From assembly GCA_937872005.1 (NCBI GenBank), contig CALMPQ010000424.1:1-6808 (forward strand): a DNA stretch of 6,808 nt, written 5' to 3'. The DNA is from an uncultured Propioniciclava sp. (GTDB taxonomy: Bacteria > Actinomycetota > Actinomycetes > Propionibacteriales > Propionibacteriaceae). The position numbers were made by a program, and so were the translations under genes. Numbering within the stretch: the first letter of the stretch is position 1; the number at the start of each line of letters is the position of its first letter. The notes below the pieces were generated by a model. The model saw only the letters and a list, made by a program, of their open reading frames with translations. It was not told the DNA's origin and did not search any database. This document shows positions 1 through 5,444 of this stretch, piece after piece.

Positions 1-43
1 AAATGCCGCATCACTTTGCACACAGGGGGGCGAGACCGCCGCC

Positions 44-1354
44 TCAGGCGTCCAGCATCGTCCCGGCGAGGAACTCCGAGTAGGCCGGCAGGTCGAGCTG
101 ACCCGAACCCGAGACGCCGATGAGGATGACGGGGGACGTGCCGTCCTCGGCCGCCTTGCGCGCCTGGGCGAGGGCGCCGGCGATGGCGTGGTTCGACTCC
201 GACGCCGGGACGATGCCCTCGGCGCGCGCGAACTCCACACCGGCGGCGAACGCGTCGCGCTGCTTGACCGCGATCGCCTTCAGCAGGCCCTCGTGGTAGG
301 CGTGCGACACCAGCGGCGCCATGCCGTGGTAGCGCAGGCCACCCGCGTGCACGGGGTCGGGCACGAAGTCGCTGCCGAGGGTGTACATCTTCAGCAGCGG
401 GGTCATGCCCGAGGAGTCGCCGAAGTCGTAGCGGTACTCGCCCTGCGTGAGCGACGGCGCGGCGGCCGGCTCGCAGGCGGTGATCTCGACGTTCATGCGG
501 CCCTCGAGGTTCTCCCGCAGGAACGGGAACGAGATGCCGGCCAGGTTCGAGCCGCCGCCCGCGCACGCGAACAGGAAGTCCGGGCCGGTCTCACCGAACT
601 TCGCCAGCTGCTTGATCGCCTCCTGGCCGATGATGCTCTGGTGCAGGGTGACGTGGTTCAGCACCGAACCCAGCGAGTAGGACGCGCCGGGGTCCTTCGC
701 GGCCTCCTCGATCGCCTCCGAGATCGCCATGCCCAGCGAGCCCGTGGTGTCGGGGAACCGCTCGCGCAGCGCGCGGCCGACCTCCGTCTTGTCCGACGGG
801 CTGGGCGTCACGGTCGCCCCGAACGTCTCCATGAGGATGCGGCGGTACGGCTTGGACTCGTAGGTGTTGCGCACCTGCCACACGTCGCAGGTCTGGCCGA
901 AGATCTGCGTGGCGAACGCCAGGGCCGAACCCCACTGGCCCGCGCCGGTCTCGGTGGTGAGCCGCATGCGGCCCTCCAGCGCGTTGTAGTACGCCTGCGG
1001 GACGGCCGAGTTCGTCTTGTGCGACCCGACCGGCGACTCGCCCTCGTACTTGTAGTAGATGCGCGCCGTGGTGCCGAGCGCGGCCTCGAGCCGGCGGGCC
1101 CGGTGCAGCGGCGACGGACGCCACAGGCGGTAGATCTCGCGCACCTTCTCGGGGATCTCGATCCACCGCTCCGCGGACGCCTCCTGCTCGATCAGGCCCA
1201 TCGGGAACAGGGCCGCCAGGTCGTCCGGCACCAGGGGCTCCTTCGTCCCCGGGTGGAGCGGCGGCGGCGGGGGAGTGGGGAGGTCGGCGACGATGTTGTA
1301 CCAGTGCGTCGGGATGTCGTCCTCGTCGAGGAACACCTTTGTCGGTTCAGCCAT
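44..1354 (-). CDS. trpB2: TrpB2-type tryptophan synthase beta chain-like PLP enzyme
   Basis: This 436-residue protein is a cytosolic PLP-dependent enzyme of the TrpB2 branch of the tryptophan synthase beta family, which joins indole to a serine-type substrate. Seen in the sequence: the PLP-lysine motif GSHKTNSA (K113), the catalytic-glutamate motif [11 protein letters not shown] (E135), the glycine-rich phosphate loop CAGGGSN (residues 264-270), ESNHA (386-390) and a C-terminal GVSGSG (413-418). The N-terminal extension with a proline-rich LHPG segment and the [15 protein letters not shown] context separate TrpB2 from canonical TrpB1, which has a GAHKIN motif. Length is normal and the frame intact. 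No trpA or other trp gene is present, so it is an orphan copy. Some TrpB2 enzymes are reported to prefer O-phosphoserine; whether this one does is not visible. The ATG has only a weak AGAG as a possible Shine-Dalgarno sequence but lies six bases after a TAGAGT hexamer, suggesting a leaderless message. Family assignment is firm; substrate is inferred. Confidence 0.95.
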   Translation of the reverse strand: MAEPTKVFLDEDDIPTHWYNIVADLPTPPPPPLHPGTKEPLVPDDLAALFPMGLIEQEASAERWIEIPEKVREIYRLWRPSPLHRARRLEAALGTTARIYYKYEGESPVGSHKTNSAVPQAYYNALEGRMRLTTETGAGQWGSALAFATQIFGQTCDVWQVRNTYESKPYRRILMETFGATVTPSPSDKTEVGRALRERFPDTTGSLGMAISEAIEEAAKDPGASYSLGSVLNHVTLHQSIIGQEAIKQLAKFGETGPDFLFACAGGGSNLAGISFPFLRENLEGRMNVEITACEPAAAPSLTQGEYRYDFGDSSGMTPLLKMYTLGSDFVPDPVHAGGLRYHGMAPLVSHAYHEGLLKAIAVKQRDAFAAGVEFARAEGIVPASESNHAIAGALAQARKAAEDGTSPVILIGVSGSGQLDLPAYSEFLAGTMLDA

Positions 1355-1360
1355 GGCGGA

Positions 1361-1366
1361 ACTCTA
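1361..1366 (-). promoter_or_regulatory. Putative -10 box for a leaderless trpB2 transcript
   Basis: Read on the minus strand this is TAGAGT, which fits the actinobacterial -10 pattern TANNNT. Six bases (TCCGCC) separate it from the trpB2 ATG, placing the hexamer at -12 to -7 if transcription starts on the A of the ATG. That is the arrangement known for leaderless genes in actinobacteria. No recognisable -35 hexamer lies at the usual distance; that stretch is occupied by a palindrome. The alternative is that AGAG inside the hexamer acts as a weak ribosome binding site on a corA-trpB2 readthrough message. Confidence 0.42.
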
Positions 1367-1375
1367 GGGCGCGGT

Positions 1376-1393
1376 CGGACGCCGCGGCGTCCG
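1376..1393. repeat. Perfect 18-bp palindrome between corA and trpB2
   Basis: CGGACGCCGCGGCGTCCG is a perfect inverted repeat centred between 1384 and 1385, about 26 bp after the corA stop and 21 bp before the trpB2 start. As RNA it could form a 7-bp GC stem with a CGCG loop. No U-tract follows it on the minus strand, so it does not look like a classical intrinsic terminator, although U-less hairpins have been proposed as terminators in actinobacteria. Its place just upstream of the candidate -10 box, over the expected -35 region, would equally suit an operator for a dimeric regulator. The palindrome is certain; its role is open. Confidence 0.6.
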
Positions 1394-1418
1394 TCTCGCC
1401 TGCTGCCGTGGGAGGCGC

Positions 1419-2474
1419 TCAGAGCCAGCCGCGCCGGCGGAACCAGACGGCCATCGCGATGATCGACAGCGCCATGACGGCCAGCACGATGTAGTAGCCG
1501 TACTCGCTGTGCAGCTCGGGCATGTTGTCGAAGTTCATCCCGTAGATCGCACCGATCGTGGTGGGCACGGCGAACATCGCCACGGCCGCCGAGATGCGCC
1601 GCATGTCCTGGTTGTCGGCCAGCGACACGCGTGTCAGGGCGGACTGGATGATCGCGGTCAGCACCTCGTCCAGCGCCGCGGTCGACTCGCGGGCACCGAC
1701 GAGGTGGTCGGAGACCTCGCGGAAGTAGGCGTGGGCGTCCGGGGGCACATTGGGCAGCGCGGGCTCGGCCTGCTGCAGGCGCTGGAGGGGCACCACGAGC
1801 GGGCTGAGGCAACGCTTGAACTCGATCAGTTCGCGCTTGAGGTGGTACACGCCGTCCACATCGGGGCGGACGCCGGGGGAGAACACGGCCTCCTCGACCC
1901 CCTCGACATCCTGCTCGATCTCGGCCACCGTCTCGGTGAAGTCGTCGACGACGTGGTCGAGGATCGCGTACAGCACCCGCCAGGGCCCATCGGCCAACTC
2001 CTCGGGCTCACGCTCCAGTTCGCCGCGGATCCGGTTCATGAACGGACGGCCACCCTTGCGCGAGGTGAGCACGAACCAGGGGCCGACGTACGCCATGACC
2101 TGGCCGGTCGAGACGATCTCGGACGTCTCGGTGAGGGTCTTGTGCGCCACGTAGTCGACGGTCGAGACGACCATGAACAGGGCGTCCCCGAACACTTCGA
2201 GCTTGGAGCGGGTGTGGCCCTCCACCGCATCCTCGGCGGCGAGCTCGTGCAGGTCGAAGAGTTCCTGGAAGGTGCCCATGGTGGCGTCGTCGGGGTCCTT
2301 CAACCCGCACCACACGAAGCCGCGGCCCGCCCTCGCCTGGTCGGCTGCCGCGCGCAGGTCGGTCGCCTCCTGCCGGACCCCGTCCACGTACCACTGCCAC
2401 CCGACGTGGGCGCGTGCCGGGTCGGTGCGCGGCAGCGCCATGCGCTGCTGCATCGCGTCCCAGGTGTGGGTCAT
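1419..2474 (-). CDS. corA: CorA-family magnesium/divalent cation transport protein
   Basis: This 351-residue protein belongs to the CorA family of pentameric Mg2+ (and Co2+/Ni2+) channels of the cytoplasmic membrane. Seen in the sequence: a large hydrophilic N-terminal part (about 1-290), a charged helical stretch typical of the CorA stalk, a first membrane segment at about 293-311, the signature YGMNF (GMN at 312-314) followed by MPEL (318-321), a second membrane segment at about 326-345, and a basic C-terminal tail RRRGWL. The GMN motif forms the ion-selecting pore mouth in characterised CorA proteins, so the pore signature is intact. The start lies 10 bp after the pepP stop without a clear Shine-Dalgarno sequence, suggesting translational coupling in a pepP-corA unit. 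Met8 and Met12 are alternative starts. Family is secure; transported ion is inferred, since some homologues carry Co2+ or Zn2+. Confidence 0.95.
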   Translation of the reverse strand: MTHTWDAMQQRMALPRTDPARAHVGWQWYVDGVRQEATDLRAAADQARAGRGFVWCGLKDPDDATMGTFQELFDLHELAAEDAVEGHTRSKLEVFGDALFMVVSTVDYVAHKTLTETSEIVSTGQVMAYVGPWFVLTSRKGGRPFMNRIRGELEREPEELADGPWRVLYAILDHVVDDFTETVAEIEQDVEGVEEAVFSPGVRPDVDGVYHLKRELIEFKRCLSPLVVPLQRLQQAEPALPNVPPDAHAYFREVSDHLVGARESTAALDEVLTAIIQSALTRVSLADNQDMRRISAAVAMFAVPTTIGAIYGMNFDNMPELHSEYGYYIVLAVMALSIIAMAVWFRRRGWL

Positions 2475-2484
2475 CGGCGGCGGT

Positions 2485-3990
2485 TCAGCCGAGCAGCTCG
2501 GCCATCCATGCCTCGACGGCGTCGGGGTCGCGCGGGAACCCGACCGAGAGGACCTGGGCCTCGCCGTCCGTGATCACGATGTCGTCCTCGATCCGGACGC
2601 CGATGCCGCGGAACTCCTCCGGCACCAGCAGGTCGGTGGACTTGAAGTAGAGGCCCGGCTCGACCGTGATGCACATGCCCGGTCGCAGGACGCCCTCGCG
2701 GTAGAACTCCTTGCGCGCGTCGGCGCAGTCGTGGACGTCGATGCCGAGGTGGTGCGACGTGCCGTGCACCATCCAGCGACGGTGCTGGCCGCCGTTCACG
2801 GGGTCGAGCGACTCCTCGACGCTGACGGGCAGGATGCCCCACGCGTGCAGGTGTTCGGCGATGACCCGGATCGCGGCGTCGTGCACCTCGTGGAAGGTCG
2901 CACCGGCGCGGGCGGCGTCGATGCCGGCCTGCTGGGCGGCGAGCACCGCCTCGTAGACCTTCCGCTGGGCCGGCGTGAAGGTGCCGTCGATCGGGAGGGT
3001 GCGGGTGATGTCGGCGGTGTAGAGCGTGTCGACCTCGACGCCCATGTCGAGCAGGATCAGGTCGCCGGGGTGCAGGTCACCGTCGTTGCGGATCCAGTGC
3101 AGCGTGTTCGCGTGGTCGCCGGAGGCGCAGATGCTGCCGTAGCCCACGTCGTTGCCGAGGTGGCGGGCGTGCAGGGCGAAGACGCCCTCGCACCACCGCT
3201 CGCCGCGGCCCTTGGCGACGGCGGTCGGGAAGTCGGAGATGACGGCGTCGAAGCCCACCTTCGTGGCGTCGACGGCCAGCTGCATCTGCTCGAGCTCGAA
3301 GTCGTCCTTGATGAGGCGCAGCTCCGAGAGCATGACCGCGAGTTCGACGTCCACGCACGGGTCGAACTCGACGTCGTTGGTGCGGCGCAGCTCGTCGAGG
3401 AGGGTGGTGATGCGGTCGTCCACGCCCCGCACCACGCGGGTGGGGATGCGGTCGGTGTGCTGGGAGAGCGCGCCGGGCAGCTCGCTGATCGCCTCGCAGG
3501 GCAGGCCGGTCATGGCCTGCATCTCCTCCAGCGACTCGCGCTGGCCGACCCACATCTCGCCGTACCGGGAGTCGGCGTAGAACTCGGGGTCGGTCCGCGG
3601 GGCGCGCGGCTTGAAGTAGAGCGTGGCGACGTGGCCGGCCTCCTCCACCTCGGTCGCGTCCTCGCCGTCGGTGAAGACGGGCTCGAACACCAGCACGGCG
3701 TCCGGCTCACGGTCGGTGCCCAGCCCGGTCAGGTGCGCGAACGCCGAGTGCGGGCGGAACGGGTAGTCGGTGTCGTTGCTGCGCACCTTCAGCCCGCCGG
3801 CGGGCACCACCAGGCGCTCGCCGGGGAAGGCCGCGCTCACGGCGTCCCGCCGCGGCTGGGTGTGCTCGGCCGCGGCGAGGCGCGCGGGCAGCTCGGTCGC
3901 GTACGGCGCCCACTGCTCGGGGATGAACTGGACGAACGCGTCGGAGAAGGGGACCTGCCGGTTGGGCAGCTTGGTGTCCTTCTGCTTCAT
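2485..3990 (-). CDS. pepP: Xaa-Pro aminopeptidase (aminopeptidase P, M24B family)
   Basis: This 501-residue metallopeptidase would remove an N-terminal residue from peptides whose second residue is proline, in the cytosol. An N-terminal AMP_N domain covers roughly residues 30-190 (it includes SNDTDYPFRPHSAF), followed by the pita-bread catalytic domain at about 230-490. Counting from the ATG, the dinuclear-metal ligands are all visible: D315 (LLDMG), D327 (ADITR), H413 (HGTSHHLGIDVHD), E444 (TVEPGLYF) and E468 (RIEDD). The supporting histidines H409 and H420 are also present. I chose the ATG at 3990 because a GGGGG stretch (3999-4003) sits eight bases upstream of it. An in-frame GTG at 4035 would add 15 residues but overlaps a candidate -10 box and has no binding site. 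The stop is 10 bp from the corA start, so the two are probably one transcript. Function is well supported; metal identity (usually Mn2+) is family knowledge. Confidence 0.95.
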   Translation of the reverse strand: MKQKDTKLPNRQVPFSDAFVQFIPEQWAPYATELPARLAAAEHTQPRRDAVSAAFPGERLVVPAGGLKVRSNDTDYPFRPHSAFAHLTGLGTDREPDAVLVFEPVFTDGEDATEVEEAGHVATLYFKPRAPRTDPEFYADSRYGEMWVGQRESLEEMQAMTGLPCEAISELPGALSQHTDRIPTRVVRGVDDRITTLLDELRRTNDVEFDPCVDVELAVMLSELRLIKDDFELEQMQLAVDATKVGFDAVISDFPTAVAKGRGERWCEGVFALHARHLGNDVGYGSICASGDHANTLHWIRNDGDLHPGDLILLDMGVEVDTLYTADITRTLPIDGTFTPAQRKVYEAVLAAQQAGIDAARAGATFHEVHDAAIRVIAEHLHAWGILPVSVEESLDPVNGGQHRRWMVHGTSHHLGIDVHDCADARKEFYREGVLRPGMCITVEPGLYFKSTDLLVPEEFRGIGVRIEDDIVITDGEAQVLSVGFPRDPDAVEAWMAELLG

Positions 3991-4033
3991 GGTGTGGGCC
4001 CCCAGGGTCGAGAAAAGGTGCGCAATCGACCCC

Positions 4034-4039
4034 ACTCTA
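4034..4039 (-). promoter_or_regulatory. Putative -10 box upstream of pepP
   Basis: Minus-strand TAGAGT in the 65-bp gap between the phosphatase stop and pepP fits TANNNT and is the same hexamer found before trpB2. Transcription would begin near 4027 and leave a leader of about 37 nt carrying the GGGGG site before the ATG at 3990. No good -35 hexamer is seen at 16-18 bp; CTGACG occurs at a 14-bp spacing. The call rests on one short motif. Confidence 0.3.
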
Positions 4040-4055
4040 CGCCGGGTCGCGGGCG

Positions 4056-4619
4056 TCAGCTGTTCCAGCGCAGGACTGCCCAGGACTCCTTCTCACGGCC
4101 CAGGATCGACACCGACGCCGTCTCGACCGGGAAGGCCTGACCGAAGATGAGCGGGAAGTCGAGCCAGCAGAGCGCCAGGACCCGCGAGGCGTGCCCGTGC
4201 CCGAAGCAGATCGCCTTCTCGACCCCCGAGTCGCGCACCTTGTGCACCACCCGGGTCAGGCGCTCGCGCACCTCGTCGTGGGTCTCGCCGCCGGGGACGC
4301 CGTTGAACCACAGGCGCCACCCCGGGTGGTGGTTGGCGCGGATCTGGACGCTGGTGAGGCCCTCGTACTCGCCGTAGTTCCACTCGGCGAGGTCCTCGTC
4401 GATCTCGACGTTGTCGAAGCCGGCCAGGGCGGCCGTCTTGCGAGCGCGCAGGCGGGGGCTGGACAGCACGAGGCCGAACTCGGAGGGGTCGAGCTTCTCG
4501 CGCAGGGCCTTGGCCTGGTCCACCCCAGTGGGGGTCAGGTCGAGGTCGGTGTAGGACGTGTGCTGGCCGGACTTGCTCCACTCGGTCTGTCCGTGCCGGA
4601 CGAGGTACAGGATCGTCAT
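4056..4619 (-). CDS. Histidine phosphatase family protein (phosphoglycerate mutase-like)
   Basis: This 187-residue cytosolic enzyme belongs to the histidine phosphatase (phosphoglycerate mutase-like) superfamily, which moves phosphate through a phosphohistidine intermediate. Seen in the sequence: the N-terminal catalytic LVRHGQTEW (R8, H9, G10), the motif GQHTSYTDLDLTPTG (18-32), SSPRLRARKT (53-62), the acidic proton-donor region EWNYGEYEGL with E79 (79-88), PGGET (109-113) and the second catalytic histidine in FGHGH (H141). The GQxT..TDL.LT signature recalls broad-specificity phosphatases and the yeast sedoheptulose bisphosphatase Shb17, so a sugar phosphate is a possible substrate, but this cannot be decided here. 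The start ATG at 4619 is preceded by AGGA (complement of 4627-4630) at a seven-base spacing. The frame stays open upstream as far as 6119, but only from 4619 does it match the family. It is divergent from the zinc-ribbon gene. Confidence 0.93.
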   Translation of the reverse strand: MTILYLVRHGQTEWSKSGQHTSYTDLDLTPTGVDQAKALREKLDPSEFGLVLSSPRLRARKTAALAGFDNVEIDEDLAEWNYGEYEGLTSVQIRANHHPGWRLWFNGVPGGETHDEVRERLTRVVHKVRDSGVEKAICFGHGHASRVLALCWLDFPLIFGQAFPVETASVSILGREKESWAVLRWNS

Positions 4620-4637
4620 GAGCACATCCTGCACGCG

Positions 4638-4650
4638 GGGCGGGCCGCCC
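4638..4650. repeat. Short GC-rich dyad in the divergent promoter region
   Basis: GGGCGGGCCGCCC consists of two 6-bp inverted arms around one central base. It lies seven bases before the candidate -10 box of the zinc-ribbon gene and about 19 bases upstream of the phosphatase start. It could be an operator shared by the divergent genes, but in DNA this GC-rich such dyads arise easily by chance. Confidence 0.3.
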
Positions 4651-4657
4651 GCTGCTG

Positions 4658-4663
4658 TATCGT
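4658..4663 (+). promoter_or_regulatory. Putative -10 box for the zinc-ribbon/RNB operon
   Basis: TATCGT fits the actinobacterial TANNNT -10 pattern and is preceded directly by TG. It lies in the 78-bp divergent gap, 34 bp before the ATG at 4698, which would give a leader of roughly 28 nt carrying the AGGAGG site. No clear -35 hexamer is seen at normal spacing. It is the best AT-containing candidate in this gap on the plus strand. Confidence 0.4.
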
Positions 4664-4668
4664 GCGAT

Positions 4669-4679
4669 GGACGCCGTCC
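4669..4679. repeat. Short dyad at the expected start of transcription
   Basis: GGACGCCGTCC is an 11-bp inverted repeat (arms GGACG/CGTCC) around one base. It would overlap the transcription start if TATCGT at 4658-4663 is the -10 box. It shares the eight bases GGACGCCG with the larger palindrome before trpB2. An operator role is only a possibility. Confidence 0.3.
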
Positions 4680-4685
4680 GATGCC

Positions 4686-4691
4686 AGGAGG
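4686..4691 (+). promoter_or_regulatory. Strong ribosome binding site fixing the zinc-ribbon gene start
   Basis: AGGAGG is a near-consensus Shine-Dalgarno sequence six bases before the ATG at 4698. It settles the start, because the same frame stays open far upstream into the divergent phosphatase gene. It is the best ribosome binding site in the window. Confidence 0.85.
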
Positions 4692-4697
4692 ATCCTC

Positions 4698-5441
4698 ATG
4701 AAGGCTGCCGCTGAGGCCCAGCGCCGGTTGCTCGACCTGCAGGCCAGCGACACCGCCATCGCCCAGTTGGACCATCGGCGCAACACCCTTCCCGAGACCA
4801 CCCGGGCCCGCGAGCTGCAGGCCGAGCGGGGGCGCGCCGCCGAGCACGTCATCGCGGCCGAGACCGTCGTGTCCGACCTCGAGGGTGAGCAGGCGAAGGC
4901 CGAGTCCGACCTGGTGCCGGTGCGTGAGCGACTCGCCCGCAACGAGCAGCGGGTCAACGACGGGTCGGTCGGCGACCCCAAGGCGCTGCAGGGGCTCATC
5001 GAGGAAATCGCCCACCTGCGCAAGCGCATCGGCGACCTCGAGGACGCCCAACTGGAGGCCATGGAACGACTCGAGGAGGCGCGCGAGGTCGCAGGTCGGG
5101 CCGTGGACGCCAAGACCGGCATCGAGACCACCATGCGCGACCTGCTCAAGGTCCGCGAGGGCAAGCTGACCGAGATCGCCGCCGAGCGCGGCCGGCGCGA
5201 GCTGGAGCGTGACGCCATCGCCGCGGCGGTGCCCGCCGACCTCCTGGCCCTCTACACCCGCATCGCCGAGAAGTCGGGCGGTGTGGGCGCCGCGATGCTG
5301 CGCCAGGGCCGCTGCGGCGGCTGCCAGCTCGAGGCGACCTCGGCCGACATGAACCGCTACCGCGCCGCGGACGAGGACGAGGTGCTCCGCTGCGAGGAGT
5401 GCAACCGCATCCTGGTCCGCACGAACGAGTCGGGGCTCTGA
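4698..5441 (+). CDS. Coiled-coil C4 zinc-ribbon protein (zf-RING_7 / DUF164 type)
   Basis: This 247-residue protein has two parts. Residues about 5-175 are highly charged, rich in Glu, Arg, Ala and Leu, and would form a long antiparallel coiled coil, with a conserved-looking hinge NDGSVGDPKALQGL near 87-100. The C-terminal part (about 200-240) is a zinc ribbon with the Cys pairs C206-GG-C209 and C232-EE-C235. This is the architecture of the widespread zf-RING_7 (formerly DUF164) family, whose biochemical role is not established; nucleic-acid binding or a scaffold function is usually suspected. The ATG has a strong AGGAGG at six bases. The stop is followed after three bases by the ATG of an RNB ribonuclease, so the two are co-transcribed and probably translationally coupled. 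In mycobacteria the homologue sits beside Nif3-like and RNase HI/phosphatase genes, which fits a nucleic-acid role. Family is firm; function unknown. Confidence 0.93.
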   Translation: MKAAAEAQRRLLDLQASDTAIAQLDHRRNTLPETTRARELQAERGRAAEHVIAAETVVSDLEGEQAKAESDLVPVRERLARNEQRVNDGSVGDPKALQGLIEEIAHLRKRIGDLEDAQLEAMERLEEAREVAGRAVDAKTGIETTMRDLLKVREGKLTEIAAERGRRELERDAIAAAVPADLLALYTRIAEKSGGVGAAMLRQGRCGGCQLEATSADMNRYRAADEDEVLRCEECNRILVRTNESGL

Positions 5442-5444
5442 CCC

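Noticed and set aside
1..43. Possible terminator after trpB2
   Set aside because: Only a 4-bp GGCG/CGCC stem can be drawn and no U-tract follows on the minus strand.
188..1462. 424-codon open frame on the plus strand opposite trpB2
   Set aside because: It is an antisense shadow of a clear TrpB2 gene. The translation is dominated by Arg, Gly, Val and Leu with no recognisable domain, as expected in high-GC DNA.
1509..2573. 354-codon open frame on the plus strand opposite corA
   Set aside because: It lies antisense to a CorA gene with an intact GMN motif and shows no domain of its own.
2173..4140. 655-codon open frame on the plus strand opposite corA and pepP
   Set aside because: It spans parts of two well-supported minus-strand genes and reads as low-complexity Val/Asp/Gly/Arg sequence without motifs.
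4191..4697. Upstream extension of the zinc-ribbon frame
   Set aside because: It overlaps the divergent phosphatase gene; the AGGAGG site and family length fix the start at 4698.
4688..4697. Perfect 10-bp palindrome GAGGATCCTC covering the zinc-ribbon ribosome binding site
   Set aside because: As RNA it could form only a 3-bp stem with a 4-base loop, too weak to hide the binding site; probably incidental.
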